This document shows, piece after piece, positions 37,073-45,459 of a DNA stretch of 64,000 nucleotides. The translations under genes were made by a program, and so were the position numbers. Below the pieces are notes generated by a model that did not search any database, was not told the DNA's origin, and saw only the letters and a list, made by a program, of their open reading frames with translations. The stretch comes from SHVZ01 sp044223515 (lineage in GTDB: Bacteria; Pseudomonadota; Alphaproteobacteria; SHVZ01). Positions within the stretch are counted from its first letter, which is position 1; every line of letters begins with the position of its first letter. Location: NCBI GenBank assembly GCA_044223515.1, contig JBGALV010000009.1, positions 1 to 64,000 of the forward strand, written 5' to 3'.

Positions 37073-38262
37073 TCGAGCTGCAGCATCACCGCTTTGAGAT
37101 AGGCCGATTCCGGCAGCAGCGGATGCACCGGGTGGTCGGCGGCGGCGCCGGCCTGGCGGAGGATGCGGCCTGAGCGACGTGCGCGGGCGATGCCGCGCGT
37201 GACCTCGTTCAGGAAGGATGGCGCATCGACATTGTGCGAGCATGAGGCCGAGAACAGGAAGCCGCCGGGCACCACGAGACGTGCCGCCATCTCGGCCAGT
37301 TTGCGATAGCCCTTGAGGCCGGTGACGAGGTCCTTCTTCGACTTCACGAAGGCCGGCGGGTCGACGACGACGATGTCGAAGCGCTCGCCGCTGTCGCGCC
37401 GCCGCTCCAGATCCTTGAAGGCTTCCGCCTGCACGAACTTCACGCGGTCGGCGACGCCGTTGAGCTCGGCGGCCTGTCTGGCGAGATCGAGCGCCAGCTC
37501 GGATCGATCGACCAGGACCGTCTCCTTCGCTCCGGCGGCGGCGGCCTGAAGACCGAAGGCGCCGGTATGCGTGTAGACGTCGAGGACGCGTGCGCCCTTG
37601 GCGAGGTCGGCGACGGCGCGGCGGTTGTCGCGCTGGTCGAAGAACCAGCCGGTCTTCTGGCCCTCGGTCACATGTGCCAGGAACGCGACACCGTTCTCCT
37701 CGAAGCGCACCGGCCCGTCGATCGCGCCCTTGGCCACGCGCACGCCTTCGGCCAGACCCTCGACAGAGCGGAGCGCCGAGTCGTTGCGGATCACGATCGC
37801 GCTCGGCTTGACCGCGGCGTCGATGGCGTCGACCAGCGCGCCGGACAGCTTGTCCATGCCGGCGGAATTGACCTGGGCCACGACGACGTCGCCGAAGCGG
37901 TCGATCACCGTGCCCGGGAGCCCGTCGGCTTCGGCATGGACGAGCCGATAGAACGGCTTGTCGAACAGGCGCTGGCGAAGGTCGAGCGCCTGTGTGATCC
38001 GCCGGGTCAGCCAGCCCGTATCGATGTCGGTATCGGCGTCGCGTTCGAGGAGCCGGCCGGCGATCAGCGAATGGGCATCGAAAAAGCCCGTGCCGAGCGG
38101 CCGGTTGTCGTGGCTGACGAAGCGCGCGACGGTGCCCCTGGGCAGTGCCTTGGCCTCCGGGGTCATCTCGATCTCGTTCGAGTAGACCCAGGGATGCCCT
38201 TCGAGCGCGCGCTTGTGGCGACCAGGCTGGAGACGAATGTCGGGACGGAGCGAGGATGTCAT
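37069..38262 (-). CDS. rlmI: 23S rRNA (cytosine-1962-C5)-methyltransferase family, RlmI-like
   Basis: A 397-residue RNA methyltransferase with an N-terminal PUA domain (IRLQPGRHKRALEGHPWVYSNEIE, about 6-80), an EEHD-like middle region and a C-terminal Rossmann domain. VLDVYTHTGAFGLQAA is SAM motif I, and VVDPPAFVKSKKDL is the catalytic loop region. The length matches RlmI (about 396). The ATG at 38262 is used; the frame upstream to 38586 is antisense to the PilZ gene. Confidence 0.87.
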   Translation of the reverse strand: MTSSLRPDIRLQPGRHKRALEGHPWVYSNEIEMTPEAKALPRGTVARFVSHDNRPLGTGFFDAHSLIAGRLLERDADTDIDTGWLTRRITQALDLRQRLFDKPFYRLVHAEADGLPGTVIDRFGDVVVAQVNSAGMDKLSGALVDAIDAAVKPSAIVIRNDSALRSVEGLAEGVRVAKGAIDGPVRFEENGVAFLAHVTEGQKTGWFFDQRDNRRAVADLAKGARVLDVYTHTGAFGLQAAAAGAKETVLVDRSELALDLARQAAELNGVADRVKFVQAEAFKDLERRRDSGERFDIVVVDPPAFVKSKKDLVTGLKGYRKLAEMAARLVVPGGFLFSASCSHNVDAPSFLNEVTRGIARARRSGRILRQAGAAADHPVHPLLPESAYLKAVMLQLD

Positions 38263-38315
38263 CGGCCGCCTTCTATAGGCGCCCTGGCCGCTTTCGGCTA
38301 GAGTGCGCCGCCAAC

Positions 38316-38966
38316 ATGAACGAGCGCGAAGAACAGCTCCAGCGTGACGCGACGGCGATGGCCGAGGCCATCGACCGCGAGCTCCAGGCCGCGTTCCGCC
38401 CGGTCGCCGACCATGTCGAGCGGGTGCGTGACGTCTCGCAGGAGCTGACCCTGGTCGCCGACCGGGCGACCCAGCGGGCGGAGGCGTTGCGCGGCGACGA
38501 GCTCGCCGACCGTGGCGCCGTCGCCGAGCTGGTCGCGATGGCGGAAATCCTCCGCAGCCTCTCCGGCGAGCTGCATGTGATGGCACAGCGCTCGGTCCTG
38601 GATCTGGAGGATCTGAAGAGCCGGCTGACGCAGACCGTGCGGGCGACCGCGCTTGGCAACCGGCGGCGCTACGAGCGCTTCGACGTCGACGTGGCCGCGG
38701 AGGCCAGCTTCTCCGGCCGTCGCGAGCCGGCGCGTGTGGTCAATCTCTCGCTCGGCGGCGCCAAGATGGACCTGGCGATCAATCGTGCGATCGGTACCTC
38801 GGTGGCGTTGCGTGTCGCCGGGCTGACGCATGAGCTCGAGGCCGAGGTGGTAAGGGTGACCGAGGACGGGACCCAGCTCCGCTTCAGCATCGGCGATACC
38901 GCTGCCGAAGAGCTTCGGCGTTTCCTCGAACGGATCGGATCGGCCAAGCCCGGACAAGGCGGTTGA
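38316..38966 (+). CDS. PilZ-domain protein with helical N-terminal region
   Basis: A 216-residue cytoplasmic protein. Residues 1-112 are predicted mostly helical and charged, possibly a coiled coil (REEQLQRDATAMAEAIDREL). Residues from about 115 form a PilZ domain: the c-di-GMP motif RxxxR is RRYER (117-121) and NxSxxG is NLSLGG (143-148), so ligand binding is likely. It probably links c-di-GMP to a partner through the N-terminal helices. Its stop overlaps the next start (TGATG), coupling it to a lipoprotein esterase. Confidence 0.83.
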   Translation: MNEREEQLQRDATAMAEAIDRELQAAFRPVADHVERVRDVSQELTLVADRATQRAEALRGDELADRGAVAELVAMAEILRSLSGELHVMAQRSVLDLEDLKSRLTQTVRATALGNRRRYERFDVDVAAEASFSGRREPARVVNLSLGGAKMDLAINRAIGTSVALRVAGLTHELEAEVVRVTEDGTQLRFSIGDTAAEELRRFLERIGSAKPGQGG

Positions 38967-39808
38967 TGCGGCGGGCGGCGCTCGTGCTCGCCGCGATCGC
39001 TCTCTTCCTCACCGGCTGCTCGCCGCTCGGGCTGCTCAACCGGATCAATGCCGAGCCGCCTTACGACCGCGTCGAACTCGCCTACGGGCCGCATCCGCGC
39101 CAGCGCCTCGATCTCTACCGGCCGAAGGGTGCCGTCGGCGCATTGCCGATCGTCGTCTTTTTCTACGGCGGAGGCTGGGAGGCCGGCGACCGGGCGGACT
39201 ATCGCTTCGCTGCGCTGGCGCTGGTCGAGCAGGGCTTTGTCGTCGCGGTGCCGGACTATCGGGTCTATCCTGAGGTGACGTTCCCGGCCTTCCTCGAGGA
39301 CTCTGCCAGGGCCGTCGCTTATGTCCATGCCAATGCGGCCGCGCACGGTGGCGACCCGAAGCGGCTGTTCCTGATGGGGCACTCGGCCGGCGCCTACAAC
39401 GCGGCGATGCTGGCGCTCGACGAGCGCCTGCTCGCCGCCGAAGGCATGCCGTCGAACGCGATCGCCGGCATGGTCGGCCTGGCCGGCCCCTACGACTTCC
39501 TGCCACTGACCTCGAAGACGCTTCAGGTGATCTTCGCCCAGCCCGACCTGTCGAAGACGCAGCCGATCACCTTCGCGCGCAAGGATGCGCCGCCGATGCT
39601 GCTCGCGACGGGCGACGCCGACGGAACCGTCTATCCGCGCAACACGCGCAACCTCGGGCGCCGCCTCACCGAGGTCGGCGCGCGGGTGGAGACGATCGAG
39701 TATGCGGGTGTCGGCCATCCGGGTATCGTGATCGCGCTGTCGCCGCTGTTCCGCGGCAACGCGCCCGTGCTCGCCGACGTCACGCGCTTTCTCAAGGAGA
39801 GATCATGA
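38966..39808 (+). CDS. Alpha/beta-hydrolase lipoprotein (carboxylesterase-like)
   Basis: A 280-residue esterase of the BD-FAE/hormone-sensitive-lipase type. A lipoprotein signal ends in LTGC (Cys18), so it is probably outer-membrane or periplasmic. FYGGGW (66-71) forms the oxyanion hole (usual H replaced by Y), GHSAG places the nucleophile at Ser140, and the acid/base pair is likely in ATGDADGTVYP and GVGHPG. ATG at 38966 overlaps the upstream stop by 1 nt. The substrate is unknown. It overlaps the amidase gene by 4 nt. Confidence 0.82.
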   Translation: MRRAALVLAAIALFLTGCSPLGLLNRINAEPPYDRVELAYGPHPRQRLDLYRPKGAVGALPIVVFFYGGGWEAGDRADYRFAALALVEQGFVVAVPDYRVYPEVTFPAFLEDSARAVAYVHANAAAHGGDPKRLFLMGHSAGAYNAAMLALDERLLAAEGMPSNAIAGMVGLAGPYDFLPLTSKTLQVIFAQPDLSKTQPITFARKDAPPMLLATGDADGTVYPRNTRNLGRRLTEVGARVETIEYAGVGHPGIVIALSPLFRGNAPVLADVTRFLKERS

Positions 39809-40758
39809 CCGGTCATCACCACGGCCATGGCCATACGCTGCATCGCCACCAGGGTCATATCGGCTGGAACAACGCCAACAAGCCGGTTCTGACCATCGCG
39901 CCCGGCGAGACCGTGTCGTTCGAGGTGGCGGAGGCGTCGGGCGGGCAGCTCTCGCCGGCCTCGGTGCTCGCCGACGTGACGGCCATGGACTTCGGCAAGG
40001 TGAACCCGGTCACCGGTCCCGTGCTGATCGACGGCGCCAGGCCCGGCGACGCGCTCAAGGTCACCATAGTCTCGTTCCGCCCTTCGGGCTGGGGCTGGAC
40101 CGCGAACATCCCAGGCTTCGGGCTGCTCGCCGACCAGTTCAAGGACCCGGCGCTGCATCTCTGGAAATACGACCCGTCGAGCCTGGCGCCGGCAATGTTC
40201 GGCCCCGGCGGCCGCGTGCCCTTGAAGCCGTTCACCGGCACGATCGGCGTGGCGCCGGCCGAGCCCGGTCTGCACTCGATCGTCCCGCCGCGTGCCGTCG
40301 GCGGCAACATGGACATCCGCGACATGGCGGCGGGGACAGAGCTCTATCTGCCGGTCCAGGTGCCGGGGGCGCTGTTCTCCGTCGGCGATACGCATGCCGC
40401 GCAGGGCGACGGCGAGGTCTGCGGCACCGCGATCGAGAGCCCGATGGAGGTCACGCTTAAGTTCGACCTCGTGCGGGGCGCCAATCTCTCGATGCCACGC
40501 TTCACCACATCGGGCCCGGTCTCGCGTCATCTCGACGGCGCGGGCTACGAGGTGACGACCGGCATCGGCCCCGACCTGATGGAAGGCGCCCGCGCCGCCG
40601 TTCAGGGCATGATCGACCTTCTTGCCAAGAAGACCGGGATGTCCGCGGTCGACGCCTACATGCTCTGCAGCGTCTGCGGCGATCTCCGCATCAGCGAGAT
40701 CGTCGACCAGCCGAACTGGGTCGTGTCGTTCTACTTCCCGCGCGTCGTGCTGGGCTAG
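39805..40758 (+). CDS. Acetamidase/formamidase family protein
   Basis: A 317-residue FmdA/AmdA-type amidase hydrolysing short aliphatic amides to carboxylate and ammonia. A histidine-rich opening (MTGHHHGHGHTLHRHQGH) is followed by IAPGETVSFEVAEASGGQ, GALFSVGDTHAAQGDGEVCGTAIE and AYMLCSVCGDLRISEIVDQPNW, all family signatures (last two quoted in part). It ends 4 nt inside the convergent Liv-type operon. In Methylophilus, FmdA is encoded with a Liv-like amide transporter, a comparable pairing. Confidence 0.88.
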   Translation: MTGHHHGHGHTLHRHQGHIGWNNANKPVLTIAPGETVSFEVAEASGGQLSPASVLADVTAMDFGKVNPVTGPVLIDGARPGDALKVTIVSFRPSGWGWTANIPGFGLLADQFKDPALHLWKYDPSSLAPAMFGPGGRVPLKPFTGTIGVAPAEPGLHSIVPPRAVGGNMDIRDMAAGTELYLPVQVPGALFSVGDTHAAQGDGEVCGTAIESPMEVTLKFDLVRGANLSMPRFTTSGPVSRHLDGAGYEVTTGIGPDLMEGARAAVQGMIDLLAKKTGMSAVDAYMLCSVCGDLRISEIVDQPNWVVSFYFPRVVLG

Positions 40759-41459
40759 ACCGCGAGATAGGCGCGGGCGAGGTTCTCGTCCGACGCCAGT
40801 GCGGCGACGGGGCCTGAGAAGCGGATCCGACCCTGCTCGATGATCGCGGCACGGTCGGCGACGCGGAGCGCGAAACGCAAGTTCTGTTCGGAGAGCAGCA
40901 CGGCGAGGCCTTCGCGCTTCAGTGCCAGCGTGGCCTCCGCCATTGCGTCGACGACGACGGGCGCGAGACCTTCCGACGGCTCGTCGAGCAGCAGGCAGCG
41001 GGGATTGCCCATCAGCGTGCGCGCCACGGTCAGCATCTGCTGCTCGCCGCCGGAGGTCTGGCCGGCGCGGCGGTCCCTGAGCTCGCCGAGCCTGGGGAAC
41101 AGGCGATAAACTCTATCCTCGTCCCATGACGGCGCGTTCGCTCTCGCCGGCTGGCGGCCGACATCGAGATTCTCGGCGATCGTGAGTCCGGCGAACACGC
41201 GGCGATCCTCCGGCACGTAGCCGAGGCCTAAGCGGGCGATCTCGTGCGGCGGCATGCCGTCGATGCGACGGCCGTCGAAGGTGACCGAGCCGCCTGTCGG
41301 CGCAAGCAATCCCATGATCGCCTTCAGCGTCGTCGACTTGCCGGCGCCGTTGCGGCCGAGCAGCACCAGGATCTCGCCGGGCGCGACGGCGAGGTTGATG
41401 CCGAACAGCACCTGGGCGCGGCCATAGGCGGCTTCGAGCCCGGCGACGGCCAGCATCAT
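40755..41459 (-). CDS. livF: Branched-chain-type ABC transporter ATPase, LivF-like
   Basis: A 234-residue ATPase with Walker A GRNGAGKST, signature TSGGEQQMLTVARTL and Walker B CLLLDEPSEGLAP. VLFGINLAVAPGEILVLLG fits LivF. It overlaps livG by 4 nt and is last in a four-gene operon. The substrate could be an amide, urea or branched-chain amino acid. Confidence 0.9.
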   Translation of the reverse strand: MMLAVAGLEAAYGRAQVLFGINLAVAPGEILVLLGRNGAGKSTTLKAIMGLLAPTGGSVTFDGRRIDGMPPHEIARLGLGYVPEDRRVFAGLTIAENLDVGRQPARANAPSWDEDRVYRLFPRLGELRDRRAGQTSGGEQQMLTVARTLMGNPRCLLLDEPSEGLAPVVVDAMAEATLALKREGLAVLLSEQNLRFALRVADRAAIIEQGRIRFSGPVAALASDENLARAYLAV

Positions 41460-42148
41460 GCGCCTCCGTGCCCGAGGTAGACCGCGCGCACGCGCGCGTC
41501 TGTGCGGATCGTGGCGGGGTCGCCGGCGGCGATCAGCTTGCCGCGATCGAGCACCAGGATGCGGTCGGCATGGCCGAAGACCACGTCCATGTCGTGCTCG
41601 GTGAACAGGACCGCGAGCTTCGCCTCGCGCGCGAGTCCGGCGATCAACGTCATCAGCTGTCGGCGCTCGGCCGGCGCCATGCCGGCGGTCGGCTCGTCCA
41701 TCAGCAGCAGGCGCGGCTGGGGCGCGAGCGCCAGCGCCAGCTCCAGCCGCTTCACGTCACCATAGGCGAGATCGGCGGCGGGGCGATCCGCGGCCGCCGC
41801 GAGCCCGACGCGATCGAGTACGTGCACGTCGTGTCCGCGTGCGGCGACCGAGAGGTTCTCGGCGACGGTCATCGAAGCGAAGACCTGGGCGACCTGGAAG
41901 GTGCGGCCGAGGCCGAGACGCGCGCGCCGCGATGGGGAGAGGCCGGTGATGTCGCGGCCGTCGAGACGGACTGCGCCGGCGTCGGCCGTAACCTGTCCGC
42001 CGATCAGGCCGAAGCAAGTCGACTTGCCGGCGCCGTTGGGGCCGATCATCGCGACCATCTCGCCGGAGGCGACCTCAAGGTCGACGCCGTCGACGGCGCG
42101 GACACCGCCATAGCTCTTCGCAAGGCCGGTCGCGGAAAGCAGCGTCAT
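41456..42148 (-). CDS. livG: Branched-chain-type ABC transporter ATPase, LivG-like
   Basis: A 230-residue ATPase with Walker A GPNGAGKST, a Q-loop in LGRTFQVAQVFASMTVAENL, a degenerate signature region LAYGDVKRLELALALA and Walker B LLLMDEPTAGMAP. The replaced LSGG is normal for this subfamily. It overlaps both neighbours by 4 nt. Confidence 0.9.
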   Translation of the reverse strand: MTLLSATGLAKSYGGVRAVDGVDLEVASGEMVAMIGPNGAGKSTCFGLIGGQVTADAGAVRLDGRDITGLSPSRRARLGLGRTFQVAQVFASMTVAENLSVAARGHDVHVLDRVGLAAAADRPAADLAYGDVKRLELALALAPQPRLLLMDEPTAGMAPAERRQLMTLIAGLAREAKLAVLFTEHDMDVVFGHADRILVLDRGKLIAAGDPATIRTDARVRAVYLGHGGA

Positions 42149-43962
42149 GCGCGCGGCCTCCGCATCAGGCCCACCAGTCCCCGTGGGGCGAACAGCACGA
42201 GCGCCAGGATCACCAGGCCGACCATCGCCCGCCAGAACTCGATGCGGCGCGCCGCCTCGTCCTGAAGCCAGGTGAAAAGGCCGGCGCCGAGCACGGGACC
42301 AAGCGGCGAGGCGAGACCGCCGAGCAGCACCATAACGAGCCCGTCAACCGAGCGCGGAATCGCCAGCGTCTCCGGCGACAGGCTGCCCTTGGAGTAGACG
42401 TAGAGGCCGCCGGCGAGGCCGGCGACGGCGCCCGAGATAACCAGCGCCGCGCGGCGAAGCGCAAGCACGTCGAGGCCGACGGCCTCGGCGCGGGCCTGGG
42501 AGTCGCGGGCGGCGCGGATCGCATAGCCGAGGCGCGCCCCTTCGACCCATCGAAGCAGTGCCCAGGCGGCGACGGCGAGGATCAGGACGAGGAGGTAGTA
42601 GTGCCCCTTGTCGCCGACCGCCGGCGCCGGCCAGATACCGACGAGCCCGTTCGATCCTCCCGTCAGCACGTCCCACTGGAAGGCGAGCGACCACACGATC
42701 TGGGCGAAGGCCAGCGACAGCATCGCGAGATAGACGCCGGAGAGGCGGACGGCAACGAGGCCGAACGCGAGCGCACCGATCGCCGCGACAATTGGGGCAG
42801 CCGCCAGTGCCGCCGCCATCGACCAGCCGAGCCTGAGCGCGGCGAGTGCGGTCGCATAGGCGCCGAGCCCGAAGAAGGCGGCATGGCCGAACGAGACGAG
42901 GCCGGCGGGGCCGACCAGCCAGCGGAGGCTCGCGGCGAAGAGCGCGAGGATCACGATGTCGATCGCGAGGATCAGCGTGTAGCCGCCGAGCAGGAACGGC
43001 AGAACGAGAGCGATCGCGACCGGGATCCACATGATCGGCGGGATCGCGGCGCTGCTTTCTGCGTCGGTCGCACGCGCTGGCGGCTCCGCCCTGCCGAGCA
43101 GGCCGTGCGGGCGGAACGCGAGCACGACCGCCATCACCAGGAACTCGATCACCAGCGTCGCCTTGGAGAAGCCGAGTCCGATGCAGAAGGCCTTCAGCTC
43201 GGCGATCAGCAGCGAGGCGAGAAAAGCGCCGGGCAGGCTGCCGAGGCCGCCGACCACCACGACGACGAAGGCGTCGGCGACGATCGAGAGGTCGAGCGAC
43301 AGGTTCGCCGGCTCGCGCGGCAGCTGCAGCGCGCCGCCGAGCCCGGCGAGCGTCGATCCCAGCGCGAAGACCAGGGTGAACAGGCGTGCTTGATCGATGC
43401 CGAGTGCCGCGGTCATCTCGCGGTCTTCGGTCGCGGCCCGGATCAGCCGGCCGAAGCGCGTCCGGGTCAGCAGCAGCCAGAGGCCGGCCATGACCAGCGG
43501 TCCGAGCGCGATCAGGAGCAGGTCGTATTGAGGGACCGAGCGCCCGAGGATGGAGACCGCACCGGAAAGTCCAGGCGCGCGCGGGCCCAGGATGTCTTCC
43601 GGACCCCAGATCCAGAGCGCCGCATCCTTGACGATCAGCACCACCGCGAATGTGGCGAGCAGTTGCAGCAGCTCAGGCGCCGCATAAAGCGGACGAAGGA
43701 CCACGCGCTCGACGACGAGGCCGATGACGCCGACGGCCAGGCTCGCCAGCAAGACGGCACCCCAGAAGCCCAGCGGCGTGCGTCCGAAGACGCCAACCAG
43801 CGTCACCGCCAGGTAGAGCCCGAGCATGAAGAACGAGCCGTGGGCGAAGTTGACGACGCGGGTGACGCCGAAGATCAGCGACAGCCCGGCCGCTACCAGG
43901 AACAGCGACGACGCGCCGGCGAGACCGGTCAGCAGATACGAGGCGAACGCGGCCGAGGTCAT
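42145..43962 (-). CDS. Fused LivH-LivM-type ABC permease
   Basis: A 605-residue fusion of the two Liv permeases. Residues 1-290 resemble LivH (LIFGVTRVVNFAHGSFFMLGLY and ALGSTLAGLGGALQLPREPA). A hydrophilic linker follows, then residues 315-605 resemble LivM (LGGYTLILAIDIVILALFA, LVGPAGLVSFGHAAFFGLGAYA, quoted in parts). About 16 membrane helices are visible. Such fusions are common in Alphaproteobacteria and make a one-chain channel. It starts 31 nt after the binding-protein gene. Confidence 0.9.
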   Translation of the reverse strand: MTSAAFASYLLTGLAGASSLFLVAAGLSLIFGVTRVVNFAHGSFFMLGLYLAVTLVGVFGRTPLGFWGAVLLASLAVGVIGLVVERVVLRPLYAAPELLQLLATFAVVLIVKDAALWIWGPEDILGPRAPGLSGAVSILGRSVPQYDLLLIALGPLVMAGLWLLLTRTRFGRLIRAATEDREMTAALGIDQARLFTLVFALGSTLAGLGGALQLPREPANLSLDLSIVADAFVVVVVGGLGSLPGAFLASLLIAELKAFCIGLGFSKATLVIEFLVMAVVLAFRPHGLLGRAEPPARATDAESSAAIPPIMWIPVAIALVLPFLLGGYTLILAIDIVILALFAASLRWLVGPAGLVSFGHAAFFGLGAYATALAALRLGWSMAAALAAAPIVAAIGALAFGLVAVRLSGVYLAMLSLAFAQIVWSLAFQWDVLTGGSNGLVGIWPAPAVGDKGHYYLLVLILAVAAWALLRWVEGARLGYAIRAARDSQARAEAVGLDVLALRRAALVISGAVAGLAGGLYVYSKGSLSPETLAIPRSVDGLVMVLLGGLASPLGPVLGAGLFTWLQDEAARRIEFWRAMVGLVILALVLFAPRGLVGLMRRPRA

Positions 43963-43993
43963 CGCGACTCCCGGGGTAGCAGAGGCCGGCGGG

Positions 43994-45184
43994 CTACTCC
44001 TTCGGCCGGAGCTTCATCACCGCTTCGTCGGAGGGCAGGAACTTGGCGCCGTCGGCGAAGCCCCAGTCGACCATGACGCCCTTGCCGTCCTTGAGCGCCA
44101 GCTTGCCGACATAGGCGCCCATCGTCGACTGGTGGTCGAGCGCGCGATAGGTGATCGGACCGAACGGCGAGGGCAGCTGGAGGCCTTTCATCGCAGCGAC
44201 CATCTTCTCCTGGTCGAGCGAGCCCGCCTTCTTTACCGCAGCGGCGAAGCTGTGGATCGCGCTGTAGCCCACCACCGATCCCAGGCGCGGGTAGTCCTTG
44301 AACTTCGTCTGGTAGGCGTCGAGGAACGCCTTGTGCTCGGGCGTCGAGATGCTCTGCCACGGATAGCCCGTGACCACCCAGCCTTCGGGCGTCTCGTCCT
44401 TCAGCGGGTCCAGATACTCGGGCTCGCCACCCAGGAGGTTGATCACCGGGCGGCCCTTGAACAGGCCGCGCAGATTGCCTTCGCGCACGAACTTCGCTAG
44501 GTCGGGGCCGAACAGGGACGAGAAGATCGCATCAGGCTTCGCCTCCTCGATCGCCTGGGCGACCGCGCCGGCGTCGATGCGACCCAGCGCCGGCGCCTGC
44601 TCGGCGACGAACTGCACGCCCGGCTGCTTCTCGGTCAGCAGCTTCTTGAAGGCCTCGGTCGCCGACTGGCCGTACTCGTAGTTCGGATAGACGATCGCCC
44701 AGCGCGTCTTGTTTGCCTTCAGCGCCTCCGGCACCAGCATTGCCGTCTGCATGTAGGTCGAGGCGCGGAGCCGGAAGGTGTAGCGGTTGCCGTTCTCCCA
44801 GACGATCTTGTCGGTGAGCGGCTCGGCGGCGATGAACAGGGTCTTCCGCTGCTTGGCGAAGTCGGCGACGGCGAGGCCGACGTTGGAGGCGAAGGTCCCG
44901 GTCAGCGCCGCCACGCCCTCGCGGGTCAGCAGCTCCTCGGCGACCCGGACCGCGTCCCCCGGCGTGCCGCCGTCGTCGCGGATGACGATCTCGAGCGGCC
45001 GCCCGAGGATGCCGCCGGCGGCGTTGATCTCGGTCCGCGCCAGCTCCATGCCCAACTTGTAGGGCTCGAGGAAGGCGGCGAACACCTTGTAGCTGTTGAG
45101 CTCGCCGAGCTTGATCGGCTGCGCCTCGGCCACGCCGGCGACCAGCGTCGCGGCGAGCACGCCCAGAATGGCCTTCATCTTCAT
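43994..45184 (-). CDS. Periplasmic substrate-binding protein, Liv/amide family
   Basis: A 396-residue Peripla_BP_6 protein. The signal peptide ends VAGVAEAQP. IKLGELNSYKVFAAFLEPYKLG and INAAGGILGRPLEIVIRDDGGTPGDAV are the standard blocks (quoted in part). It is first in the transporter operon. Substrate specificity is unknown; the convergent acetamidase gene makes a short amide a reasonable guess. GGAG precedes the ATG. Confidence 0.9.
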   Translation of the reverse strand: MKMKAILGVLAATLVAGVAEAQPIKLGELNSYKVFAAFLEPYKLGMELARTEINAAGGILGRPLEIVIRDDGGTPGDAVRVAEELLTREGVAALTGTFASNVGLAVADFAKQRKTLFIAAEPLTDKIVWENGNRYTFRLRASTYMQTAMLVPEALKANKTRWAIVYPNYEYGQSATEAFKKLLTEKQPGVQFVAEQAPALGRIDAGAVAQAIEEAKPDAIFSSLFGPDLAKFVREGNLRGLFKGRPVINLLGGEPEYLDPLKDETPEGWVVTGYPWQSISTPEHKAFLDAYQTKFKDYPRLGSVVGYSAIHSFAAAVKKAGSLDQEKMVAAMKGLQLPSPFGPITYRALDHQSTMGAYVGKLALKDGKGVMVDWGFADGAKFLPSDEAVMKLRPKE

Positions 45185-45459
45185 GTGACTCCGCTTGGAA
45201 GGTGGGACGGCTCGCGATCGGGCCGTGCGCGGCCCCCTATGGGCCGACGATCTCTACTTCGAAGCGGACGGACTAAAGCCGACTTCCCGTTTCATGTCGA
45301 CCGCAGGCGTTGTCTTAATTCTGTCATATCAACCCCCTAGCGACGGGGGGCTGAAAACACCAGAAGTTACTTTGGCTTGCCGGGCCGGGAGTATATTAGA
45401 GGCGGTCGAATGGGGTCACCGGTCCGTCTGGCGGCCCAGGCCAGGGTGTCGAAAGAGAA
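45185..45459. promoter_or_regulatory. Divergent promoter region (Liv operon / nitronate monooxygenase)
   Basis: A 275-nt gap, the longest in the window. It is AT-richer between 45280 and 45400. A CCCCC/GGGGG hairpin lies at about 45333-45349. TATATT (45392-45397) is a good -10 candidate for the plus strand, but the best -35 (TTACTT) is 19 bp upstream. No Irr-type TTCTAAA palindrome was found here. Confidence 0.45.
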
